This document shows positions 45,428 to 56,476 of a stretch of DNA of 64,000 bases, piece after piece. The stretch comes from Naematelia aurantialba. Lineage: Eukaryota; Basidiomycota; Tremellomycetes; Tremellales; Naemateliaceae. Every line of letters starts with the position of its first letter. Position 1 is the first letter of the stretch. The stretch spans positions 1,343,001-1,407,000 of the forward strand of contig JAKFAO010000004.1 of the NCBI GenBank assembly GCA_021527695.1, written 5' to 3'. Below the pieces are notes generated by a model. It was given only the letters and a program-made list of their open reading frames with translations, did not search any database and had not been told where the DNA came from. The position numbers and the translations under genes are program-made.

Positions 45428-46537
45428 GACGAGCTGCAGCTACGGGGGAGTGAGGCGAGGTGAGGTACGTGGGGTGTGTGAGGTACGTGAGGTGTGTGAG
45501 GTGTGTGAGGTGCGTGAGGTGTGTGAGGTGTGTGAGGTGCGTGCGGTACGTGAGGTGAAGTTAAGTGAGGTTGTAGTCGTATTGTGGTCGTATTGTGGTC
45601 GTATTGTGGTCGTATTGTGCTGGTATTGTGGTGTATGTAGAGCCCAGGGGAAATACCACCAACGACGTTCGCGAGGTTTCGTGATCCTGTGACACGCATG
45701 AACTGACCAGCCCTGAGCTGGCGCTTCGAGACGTGTACAGAAGATATCCCCAAATCAGAATCTTGGACCCTATGCACCGTCTTCTGTCTTCCGTCTCCGT
45801 CTTCCGACTTCTATCTCCGTCTGCAGTCCTCCGTGTGCAGTCCTCCGTCTCAGTCTTCCGTCTCCGTCTGCAGTCCTCAGAGACACCCGGATAAGTCGCC
45901 ACCTGTACCCGACGTTTCAGTCACTGAATCGCCACGGATCCCTCACACGATGCTAGACTTACTACTGTAGCATGTTACGACGCCACTCTCGGACGACTGC
46001 GACTGCGACGATGCGATACCGCTCACTTTTGCACGACTGGCACGACAACGACCACGCGCCGCAAAGACAGAGAGAACTCTTGCATAGACCGACAACAACC
46101 CCGGATGCTGACCGTACAAGTACAACTACTATAAACGCGCGAGCTGACACCCGTCTGCTTGCGGTAACCGTCTGACAATTCACCGCCCTTGACCGCCCTT
46201 ATTCTTGATTAACCGTTCTGTAGGGACCCTGTTACACTTGTGTTCCTCTTCCTATATCCGTGCCGTCGCGTCTCCGTTCGTCTGTCTTGGCTCCGCGTAA
46301 ATCCTAGAATCCTGCCACTTCATCCCCTGCGCCCAGTGGCCTCTCGTCATCCCGCACCAGTGGCCCCTCGTCATCCTGCACCAGTGGCCTCTCGTCACAC
46401 CTCGGCCCGACCCGCATCCTTGCTCGGTCATTCGTGTTGCTACTCGTCTAATCTTGCATCCCAAGACCTCACGTGGTCTGTTCGACAATCCAGGATCAGT
46501 TGCACAAGAATCGACGATTCAGACAATGCTGCTCGTG
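45428..46537. other. Repeat-dense intergenic region after the array
   Basis: No gene supported. Contains four different tandem arrays: a gtgtgaggt-type run (45459-45560), an 11-bp gtattgtggtc run (45566-45620), a cttccgtctccgtct-type run (45778-45880) and three copies of a 24-bp unit (starts 46333, 46357, 46381; core ccagtggcctctcgtcat). It lies between the array and the 3' end of the Pps1-like gene. Confidence 0.8.
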
Positions 46538-49500
46538 TCAGCGAAACCTGTAAATCCAGCCTAAACGGAAGGAGGCGAAGCGCAACCTGGGACATACCAA
46601 GTCTCGACAGAAACTAGGCCACGAATACATGATCCGTCTCGACTCGTCTCTCCTCGCAAGCTCAACCTCCCAGCCAAACAGTTCATGGAAGAAGCGCAAA
46701 TTCGGTTGGATGAGCACTACAAGTAGGTGTCAGCGGCAGCGGACCCACACGGCGGAAACTCACCGTTCAAGCGCCGAGCCCTTGTGACCAGGTACGCATC
46801 CATCAGTCCCATCGAATGAAATTGCATCATGTACGCAATGACGATGCTCGCCGACCTGCTCACGCCGACGCGCTAGAGACGCAGCATCAGCGCCTGATAT
46901 GATATTGCACGCGTAGACTAGGACGCCCGTGGAATGCGCCGTTGTCAATGTCACGGCGAGATACGCACACAATGAACAAGTACGCGACCACCTTCCTGTC
47001 GCGCATTCTCGATCCACGCGCACGCCTGCGCGATGAGCGGACGGAGTGGGTCGTTGCCGTCGTCTCGGATATCGCACAGATCGAGCCTATGTCATTCATC
47101 AGCAATGAACGAGCCGATGACCAAGTGCAGCAGAGACAGGTCGACCAAGCCCGAATGAAAGATTAATCCACCGTCAAAATAAATCCACACTCACACATGG
47201 ATACGACCAGCTTTAGCTTCAGCAGAAAGAGTATTCGTCCCAACTGCGCCGTATGTCGGATCGTAGTCCTCTGGCCAATTGATCAAGCTCTCCCCGACCG
47301 AAACGACATGCGTGATCCCCAGTGCGTGCAGCATCAGGGCGTTACCTGCGTGTTCCCTTCGAGGTGTCAGCTGGAGTTGTGGTAACTATACTGTGGGCGG
47401 GCGGAGGAAGACTTGAGGGAAAAGTGAAGGAGATGTGAAGGAGATGTGAGGAGTGACTGGAGAGGGGAAGGACGAAGTAAGGAGGAAGGAGGGACTCACA
47501 AATTCCCGAGATACAAGAAATCCAGGATCCGACTCGGAAACCCATCAAACCGCCTATCATCAAACCACCGCTTGGCCTCCACCGCTGCCGGCCTGCCGCC
47601 CTGTTCCTCCTCTTCCAACAGCTGCCTGGCCACATCGACCAACTGTCTCTTCCCCTCGTCTCCGCTGGCGCCCCCCGTACCTGGGGCTTTCGAGTTCCCA
47701 GAATTGCCAAACCCAATCCCCCACGCCTTCCACCTGCTCAGGCCAGACGTGCTCGTACTGCCGCTTGCCGCGCCGCTCCCACTTGCCCCGCCAGCAGCGC
47801 CAGGTGACAGCTGCGACGCGTTTGATGACGAGGCGGAGGAGACGAGTTTGATGGCCTTCGCGCGGCGGTCCGCGGCGAGCCTCGCGTCGACTTTGCGCAA
47901 CAGCGGCTTGTCGGATGGGTACAGAAAGAACGATCTCTTCGCTGTATTCTGTAGGTGCAGGAACGCTTCGGGCAGGGACACACTCAAGCTCGACATGATA
48001 TACGCCAACACGACAATGGTCGACTCGGTGTACCCGTCCTGGCAGTGCACAAGGACTCGGTGCTTGCGCCCTGATTTATCGCGGCCTTCGATGATTTTGC
48101 GCAAAAAGTACACGAGCTCGACGATCCGTTCAGTCATCGTGTTGAGGTTGCGCATCTGCCCCGTCATCGTCCGGCACGAGCCCGCACAGTCGATCGACAC
48201 GTAATCTGGCGAATCACTCTGCGGCAACAGCGAACGCCGTTGGCGCTGACGAGTGGAATCAAGACGCGACGGCGATGCTAGGCGTTTCAAACTGATGTCC
48301 GGCAGTTGAGTGGGAGACGTGCTAGGTGACAGCAAGCTCCGTAGGGCGATAGTCGCTGGCGAAGGGACCCATGAATGCTCGGAATCGTCGTGCTGTCTCC
48401 GACGATCCTGCTCAACCAGTTTGCGATGCGTAGCGTTCAGCGTCGCCGTCGTAGGCATGTCGCAACATTCAGACGCGCGGACACAGAGGTCAAAGTTGAC
48501 CTGGCTACCCGCGCCATCCTCGGCTCCGCCGGGAACGTCGCAGTCGTTACCCACCCAGAAACCCTCGACGACTTCCGAGCCGCGCGTCATCGCTCGCGAC
48601 TCTTTCCCTTCGCGCTCAAACAGATCCGTCAGGTGTGAGTATTGACCTGGGTTTCCCTGCGAGTCGAGATTGATCAGTTCCGGGCAACACTGCTCGAGCT
48701 TTGAGAATGGCTCTGCACGAGGTCAGTTGCAACCCACAGTTGTGTGGATTTGCCCCTTTCAAAGACTCACCGACAACAACCCAGACACCGTACCTGACTG
48801 GCTCGCCGATGCCTTCTCCCTCTCCGCGATTGAGGTCTCTATAAAATTCGTCCATCCTCCTGACCCAAATATCTTCTTGAGCCTGCGCAATCATCGAGGC
48901 AATCTCGAGGACACCATCCCCAACGCCTCCCTTCGAGTAGAGCACGATGTCGGACAGCGTGGCATACTTGATCTGCTGGATGTTGAGGTTGCGCAAATTG
49001 ATTTGGTTTGGCAGTCTGGCTTGTCTGAATCGCGCCGCTCCGTCAACGATACCCGGTTTCGGGAACTCGAAGATGTCAGAGACATGCAGAGCGTTCAGTA
49101 GGATACAGCTAGGGCGCCCATGTTGGTCGTCTTCTTCCTCTGATGATGCGCTCGACGAGTCTGGATCAAGGATTGGAGGCTCGCAAGGCAAAGGACCCGA
49201 GGGCTTTTCATCCAGGCCCTGGACCTTGGCCTGCAGAGATACGCGTTTCGATTCTGTTGGATGCATTTGTACATCGGTACCGTGTGCGGGCGGAGTAGTC
49301 GGCGTCCAATCGGCGATACTGGGACTGGTACCCTCGGTGGTCCCCGAGGACCGATAAGACTCGGATGACGTCGACATGGTCTCTGAGCGTTCACGGGGAG
49401 GAGTAGCTTCGGTGGGCTGTGGCTGTGTAGGCAGAGTTGGCAGCGTTGGCAGAGTGGTGCGCTGCGAATCTGTCCGTTCAGGCTCGGGACGGACAGGTGC

Positions 49501-50488
49501 CGCGTCAAGCGGATGCGGAGGAGCAAGCAGGACACAGAGCCCTCGATATGGGGGCGGTTCGAATGGTGGCGCATACCTGAGGAGGTCAGACGGAGTGTTG
49601 TACCGAGGTTTGCCACATACCCGAAGAAAGCTGCCATCACGCGGCCCTTGTTCCCATCGTCACTTATACCGTGCAGCCATGGAAAGAGCAGGTGACTAGG
49701 CGTATCCAGCATCTCGTGTTGCCGTACAAGACCAGGCAGCTAAAGAGGTCAATTATATCCTGCGCAGGAGAAAAAGGACCTACCTCCTCGGCGGCGAGCA
49801 GGCGAACGCCGTTGCGGACCTCTTTCCGCTCGTCTTCCCAGCCCCATTTCGGCATACCCCACACCTGCGGTCCGGCCTCGACACTCGGCAGCTCGACCGG
49901 GATGGGCTCTACTCTAGGCGAGGAGGCTGTGTGGTCAAGCTCTCCCTGCTCGTCGATGTCCATCGGTTCGTTTCCCGTTTCCCTCTCGGCCTCGCGAGGT
50001 TCCCATTCTCCCTTGCCATCTTTGCGCTGGCTGCTGGATTCAGCGGACGTGATGTGTTGTGAGAGAGGGAGCGAGTTGAAGAGCAAGCTCGTCGCCTTTA
50101 CGTCTCGTCTGCGACCATCGCGGCCATCGTCTACAGGAGCGCCAAGGACAGGATCTGACGAGCGGCATCTCTCCATCGCTTCGCCTGGCATGAGGTGGGT
50201 GGACGTCACAGGTGTCGGAGGGGCCGAGATAGGCTGGAGAGGTGACAGCATGTGAGACGCCACGGCGGGTGGTGTGGAAGGTCGAGACGGACGTGATGAG
50301 GATGGGCCGGCGGATCCTGGTGTGGACGAGCGGGATAATGGAAAGTGGTGGGACTTGGGCGGTGGGGGGAGTGGGAGTACCAGCGACATGCTGTAGGAGC
50401 CTGACAGGGCGGTCTTCAGGCCGCTAAGATCGATCGAGCCCGACTCGGTACGCGAAGCGGAAGAAGGCGCCGACAGAGTGGCTGCCAT
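46538..50488 (-). CDS. PPS1: Pps1-like dual-specificity protein phosphatase
   Basis: Predicted 1136 aa. Exons: 49784-50488, 49621-49739, 48771-49576, 47500-48712, 47195-47356, 46969-47086, 46764-46872, 46538-46716. A disordered N-terminus is followed by the Pps1-type block PSHLLFPWLHGISDDGNKG and APPFEPPPYRGL, then a first phosphatase-like module with IQQIKYATLSDIVLY and the P-loop HCQDGYTESTIVVLAY, in which the usual Arg is replaced by Glu. A second module has DFLYLGNLEHAGNALMLHAL and the intact active site VHCRVGVSRSASIVIAYMM; an intron lies directly after its HC. In yeast Pps1 affects S-phase progression; role here inferred. The end is uncertain: the frame can stop at 46538 or an intron with donor GTATGT after CRDL could extend it to a stop at 46440. 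Confidence 0.88.
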
Positions 50489-52431
50489 GCGTCAGTCTTG
50501 GGAGGGCCAAGGGGAATGCGAGTGTATGTGATGATGGTACTTTGTAAGCAGCAACGGGGCTGCAAGTGTCGCTTCCACCAGTCCGACCCTTTCGCGGACG
50601 GGACGCTGAAGGGGATATACAGGACAGCGCTGGGAATGACGGGGGACTGCGAGGTGAAGGTGAACAGGCAGACAAGGGATGTACGTGCAGAAACGGTCGC
50701 GATATGTGAGAGTGCTGTAGAGAATCGTTGTGCCAAACTTACAACCTCAGAGCACGAGACCATAAACCGAACGGTTATGGGTAATCGGCAGTAGGGAATG
50801 GACGTAGTAGGGTACGGTGTGTCGGTCTTACCGCTTTGGACGAACCGACGCAGTGCCGACGCACTGCAGCGTCCGAGTGGTAGCCCTCGACGAGCTGGGT
50901 GCAGAGGGGTGACAGGGGGTGGATGCGGAGTAGTCGTATCGAAGCTCCGGGGTCGGGGCCCAGGCTATTGCCCCGGTAGGTACGGTGGTGTACGGTGTAC
51001 GGCAGTATGGGGTGGAGGTAATGTGTGACGGCCGACCGGCTGCAGACGGGTGATGGGTGACGGGAGGAAGGAGAAATAGAGAGGGACGGAGGAGGGGAGG
51101 GGACAGGGTATGCGTGCAATTATCCTGCGTCGTCGTCGTTGTCGTCGTAGGTAGTCGTCGAGCAGGGCGAGGGAGAGGGCGGGTACGAAAGAGCCACAGA
51201 GGCGTTGGCAATCGCTTTTTGCTTACAGCCAGCGTGTGAATGTGTCTGCGATGGGAGCGAAGGTGAAGCGCAAGAGGGAACAGGGCCGGAGCGGCGCGTG
51301 ACAGGCCAAGGGTCGTACTTGTCGCCGGTGTCGTACTCTTCCACTTTTTGTGTGCTCACGAGTCTACCGGAGTAGTATTCAGATCACTCGGCACGGTGCG
51401 CCAGCGAGGCTACCCTTGGACTGATATCGAAGATTAGGAGGATTGAGCAGGGAGTCAAACGGATCAAGGATCAGCCTAGGATCTCTGGGGTGTGAGAGCG
51501 GCGAGGGAGTGAGGTGAGGAGCAGCGAGGAGCAGGAGGCGAATCAGAGTAGCAGAGGGGAGAGAGGAGAGGGGCAAGAGAAGATAGGAGTGCAGAGGAAG
51601 AGAAGGAGAGGAAGAGAAGGAGAGGGAGGAGAGGGAGGAGGAGGGAGAGAGAGGCAAGGCGCACGGCGCGAGAGCAGAGGAGGGGTGGCGACATGATCGT
51701 TGGAGTGATGTGCGCTGCACCTTAATTTACCCTGAAAGGGCCGTGATTTTTGGGGATGTGGGGACCCGGGTGGGATGCAGGGCGGGAATGTGTGGGGAAG
51801 AGAGAAAAGGGGGGGTTGCGAATAAAGTAATGATAACGGTGAGTCTGACATGATCCGCAGACGTGAGGTGATCTGATGTCATCTGATGTGATGATGGGTG
51901 ACTGCTTGGTTCTTCGTGACTGCTTTCCTCATTCGTGACTGCTTTCCTCGTTCTTCGTGACTGCTTTCCTCTGTTCCTCTTTCCTCTGCTCGGGATTACC
52001 GCTCTCGTCGATCCCTTCTTTCATTCATCTCGCACTTCCTCTCCCATCCCTTCGTTTCTCTTCCGTCCCTTCGTGCCTCTTGGTTCCTCTTCCATACCTT
52101 TGGTTCCTCTTCATCTGCGTTCCTCTTCGATCTTCGTGCCTCTTGGTTCCTCTTTCGTTGCTCGTTGTTCCTCGTGCCTTCTCCTTCCTCATCCTCCTTC
52201 CTCCTTGCCCTTACTCTTTCTTCTTCCTCCTCCCTTCATTCTTGCTTCCCTCCCCCTGCGTCCACGCTAGGGGGCGATCACGCACCTCGCACGCACATAT
52301 AGCTACATGCATCCTCTCCGCAAGCTTGCTAGATACCTCGCGCTTACCCCTCGCTCTTCCTCATCTTGACCTCTGTGCCGGACACACGCGTCTCACTCCG
52401 TTGGCACCCTCACTCGCGCCTCTGTCCCGCC
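50489..52431. other. 1.9-kb region between PPS1 and the MFS gene
   Basis: Upstream of PPS1 (-) and downstream of the MFS gene (-). The top strand is GA-rich at 51490-51670 and CT-rich at 51925-52250, the latter with three copies of cgtgactgctttcctc (51926-51975) and several ggttcctctt units. These give long but meaningless open frames. No gene or RNA recognised. Confidence 0.6.
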
Positions 52432-55400
52432 CTACTTCTCCCCATTCCCAGTACCCAGCTTGTTGCCCTTGTCTTCCTCCCCCTCACGCATCGCTATCTC
52501 ATTCCCCTTCTCTTCCTCCCCGCTGCGCGCAGGCTCAGCAACCTCGTTGGTCCCTCGTTCCCCTCGCTCCGTGACCACATTGCTCGTCTCTACCCCGCCC
52601 TCCCCGTTCGCCTTGGCCACCTTGCCCAGCACGCCCCCCTGCTCCGTGTGTTCCGCGTCCTGCCCACCTGCCTCTGCATCCATCTTCCTCCTCTGCTTAG
52701 CCTCTGCCTTCTCCGCGCGATCAAGGCGCCATCGCTTGGCATTTCTCACGACCAGCCACGGTAATGGCAGCGAAGCCACACAGATGCCTGACAGGAGGAC
52801 CATGGTCCATCCGGCGCCCATGGCGTTGTAGATGATTTGAATGATGGCTGTGCCCACGGCACCAAAGATGCACCGCACCAGGTTTAGCTGCACGCATTAG
52901 CGGGAGGACAAGGGTGAACACAGCGGAGCGGGAGGACAAGGACGTGGCGGAGTCTTCTTAGAGGACAAAGACAGAGTGTATAAACGCACAGATGCAGACA
53001 CCGCACCGCCCTTGCTCGGCTTCAAATCTTGGCCATATACAGTCGCTACGCATGTCAGCTTAGGCCCACTGGCTACTCCACAACAGCGGCCGCAGCAGAG
53101 ACAGCGACCCACCCGTATTGATGGTTCCAGTGCCGAGGCCGATGAAGAAGTTGACGACAAGTGTCGCTGCCAACGGCGCCTTGGCTTGTAGACACCATCC
53201 CAACGCCGTGGTAGCTACGAGGAAGAGTCTATCCGGCGGGTCAGCGCGGCTCGCTCGTCGTTGATCTGCCCAGCCCCCAACTCTACGGGAAGAATGCGCA
53301 AGCCCAAACATCATGCGGAGGAATGCGGAAACCCAAACAAAGGAAACATGCGCAAGAATGCGCAGACAACATCAGGCTGAAAGAGGCGGCAGAGGAAGAG
53401 GGGCCCACCGCGCACCGCCACACGCAACATTGATGTAGACTCACGCCATGAACGGGAAGATGCAGAACAGCCGAGTGCGTTCGATCCTAAACGCCTCGCC
53501 CATCTTACGATAGTCCCCGCCACACCGCCGTTCCTCGCGTCTGTAGTAATAGTCGATCTGACGACCATTGAGCAGGCTCGAAAGGACAGATCCGCACCCG
53601 CTCGGCCTACGCCAAATGTCAGAACACGTCGACGCGGAGCGGAGATACTGGTCCCGCGCGACTGCGATGATGCTGGCGCCGAGTGGAGGGAGTCAAGGTG
53701 GAGGAGGGTGTCACGATGGATCAAGTGGGGATCACGTCAAGGGGGACGATGGGTGCGGACGTGGACGTGGACGTGAACGTGAGACAACGTACAAATAGCA
53801 GAGACCGATCTGGAGGTCGTTCAGATGATACGTGTCTTTCAACGCCGTCGAGAACAACGTCCTGCACGGATCAGTTACTCCCAGGCACATGTACACGTTA
53901 CCCCGCCACACGGCCGAGGTCACAAACACAGACAACTTACAGGACGCAGTAGAATTCAATGTACATAAACGAGACGAAGACGAAGACGAGGATGATTTCG
54001 GGCGTAAACAGGATCACGAAGGCGGAAAAGGGGTGGTACTGTTCAAGTATGGTCAGCGTGTGTTTGGTAGTTGAGATAGTCTCTGGTGAGCGAGTGCGGT
54101 GTTTGCTCATGCACACGCCAGGACTGTACGCTAAATCTGTGGGGTACAGGCCCGCAGTGGCAAGCAAGGGCCAGGAAGTAATGTACGAGTAGGAAGGATG
54201 GCACGAGAAACAGCAACAGGATAGACGCAGGACGTTGACGTACAGGTTTCTTGGGGGGCCGTTCGATTTTCTGTCCCTCCTCACCGCGCTCTTTGAGCTC
54301 TTTCTCCATCCGCCGGCGTTTCACGAGCATGATTGGCGACATGCAGTACGGGGGCGGCGGGATCGAGCCGTCGCCTACCAGGCTGCGGAGTGTTTCTGGC
54401 TGCATACTAGGAGCGGGTTAGCTGTGACCCCATTCCGAGGGGGCGAGGGGGCGAGGGGGCTCACAAGATGAGCGGGACAAGCACCACGCCCGTCGCAATG
54501 ACGAGGAACCAGAAGATCGCCCTCCAGCCGAGCGTGTCCGCAAACACGCCACCCAGCAGTGGCCCGAACGCCGGGCCAACCATCGCGCCGCACTGGAATA
54601 TCGCCATGAACAGCCCTCGCTCGCGCGGCTCGGCGACGTCTGCTACGGAGCCGGCGCCGATGGCCACGACTGCTGAGCCGCCGGTTGCCTGCGTGTGCGT
54701 CAGCGGCTGGGGTGAGGGACGAGAACGCAACGGTCGATACGGCGGCTCACCTGCAGCGCACGGAGGAACAACAAGAGCCAATACGCGCTGGTCGGGCAGC
54801 ACGCCAAGCCGATATTCGCGCCCATGTACACCACCAGCGTGCCGATGTACACTGGCCGTCGCCCGTAACTGTCGCTCATGGACCCGAAGAAGCTCGGCGT
54901 GATAGCTTGGAAGATGAGGTAGACCGTCACGGCGAGCGAGATGTCTTCTTGGCTCCGGTGGAAGGCGGTCGCGAGCGTCGGGATGGCAGGCACGAAGATG
55001 TTGGATGAGATGGGGGAGAAGAGCGCGGCGATCCCGCCGAGCGAGACGATCATCCATTTCGTGCGCTGCGAGAACGCCGAGTACGGGACGTGGGCTGACG
55101 AGGCCGTATTGGCCGTATTGGGCCGGGCGAGCGAGTGGAAGGCGGGGTCGGCGGTGTCGGAGGCGGTAGCAGTAGCAGCGGCGGGGGCGGCAGCGGACGT
55201 AGCAGAGGGAGGAGGGGTAGGAGGTGGGAGCGATGCGCCTCGTGCTGTTGTGGCGCTGGTTGCGTCGGTCGAGGGCTCAGGTTGGGCCTGAGCCGAGAAT
55301 TTCGCATGCAGCTTGGGAGAGCTGGAGAGAGACGTATGGGCAGCGCGCGGGGCAGAAGCGCCAGACTGCCGATCGTCATGTTTTTGTGTCCGTGGTCGAG

Positions 55401-55602
55401 AATGCGTAGGGGGCGTCCGGTCGATCGCGCCCTCTACACCAGGGACAACAGGTCCTGAATGTTCCCCATCCCGGACCTCGTAACCATCTGCATCCACATA
55501 CCGATCTCCCTCTGCCTCTGCCTCGTTGTCCACATGCGTGGCAGTAGGCGAAGGGGATGTCGAGCTTGGCCGAGAGGGCGGCATGTCTGTCTCGTGTAGC
55601 AA
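52432..55602 (-). CDS. Major facilitator superfamily exporter, DHA1 type
   Basis: Predicted 731 aa. Exons: 54751-55602, 54465-54688, 54244-54406, 53941-54038, 53793-53861, 53445-53606, 53113-53228, 52990-53045, 52432-52887. About 180 polar residues precede the first helix (KWMIVSLGGIAALFSPIS). Seen: motif A GSMSDSYGRRPVYIG after helix 2, motif C GAMVGPAFGPLLGG in helix 5 (the antiporter signature of proton-coupled drug/polyamine exporters), FLPETLR-like FMQPETLRSLVGDGS in the central loop, STALKDTYHLNDLQIGLCYL, and INTATVYGQDLKPSKGGAVS. The acidic/basic cytosolic tail after WLVVRNAKRWR is about 90 residues. Fungal relatives (Qdr/Dtr/Tpo group) export drugs, polyamines or organic acids; the substrate is unknown. 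A second Met at 55584 (MPPSRPSS) is an equally good start. Confidence 0.92.
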
Positions 55603-56476
55603 CTCGTGTTATAACTCGCGTTGCACTGAGGTGCGATACTCAGAAACGAAGTGCGTCTGCTGTCGATCCCGAGTCCTAACGGCGAGCGAACTGCTGGCTT
55701 CCAAAGGAGTGCCCGATGGATATCGATATTGATACTAATCGGTCGTCGACGTCGAACCAGGCGCCATGTGGTGGACGAAGTGCAAGAAGTGCAAGAAGTG
55801 CAAGAGGATGTGCAAGAGAAGTGCAAGAAGAGTGCAAGAGGAAGTGCCAGAGGAAGGCAACAGCAAGCGCAACAGCAACAGCAAGCACACGAGCAACAGC
55901 AAGCGCAAGAGCAAGAGCGAAGAAGACGTTGAACTTTGTCCTTTAAGAGGCAAGAGACAAGCGACAAAACCGCAGACTGTGTCCCGGCCTCGGGGACGAT
56001 TCCAACGAGTCACCTCCTAGCCACCCCTGGGCTCTAGTGGGGAGCTGCCATCGCGCCGCTCGTCGCTCGTCGCGACTATTCCTGTTGCACGACAGCCACC
56101 GCGAGCGGAGACAACAACGGCCATGTCCGGTTTACAGCTTTATTTTTCAAAGCCATCGGCGCATCCCGACGCCGAGGTCTGTCGTGGGTCAGCGTCGGTA
56201 GTAACACGGCTGTGGCGATCGACATGGCGAGGTCGGCCGACGGTTCGTATAGTCTGATACATGTACGATGGATGCTACGGGTGCTCGACACGTGTCTATA
56301 CTCTGATACATGCAAGATGCTATGCGTGCTAGGCAGGTGTATCGTATCTGATACATGCAAGATGCTAGGGTGCTACGTCAGGTGTCTCGTATCTGATACA
56401 TGCAAGATGCTATGGGTGCTAGACACTTGTCTCGTATCTGATACATGCAAGATGCAATGGGTGCTACGGCAAGATG
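55603..56476. other. Region between the MFS and MMM1 genes
   Basis: Upstream of the MFS start and downstream of the MMM1 stop. A (CAA/GCA)-rich stretch of agcaacagcaagcgcaac type lies at about 55770-55925. A 45-bp minisatellite occupies 56250-56475. No gene. Confidence 0.6.
56250..56475. repeat. 45-bp minisatellite at the 3' end of MMM1
   Basis: Five copies marked by ctgatacatgcaagatgct, starting near 56254, 56303, 56348, 56393 and 56438; the last three intervals are exactly 45 bp. The array ends at the MMM1 stop codon, so it is probably transcribed as the 3' untranslated region. Confidence 0.9.

Noticed and set aside
51476..52574. Several Leu/Ser/Pro-rich open frames between PPS1 and the MFS gene
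   Set aside because: They follow from GA- and CT-rich tracts and short repeats; no membrane-protein pattern beyond low complexity.
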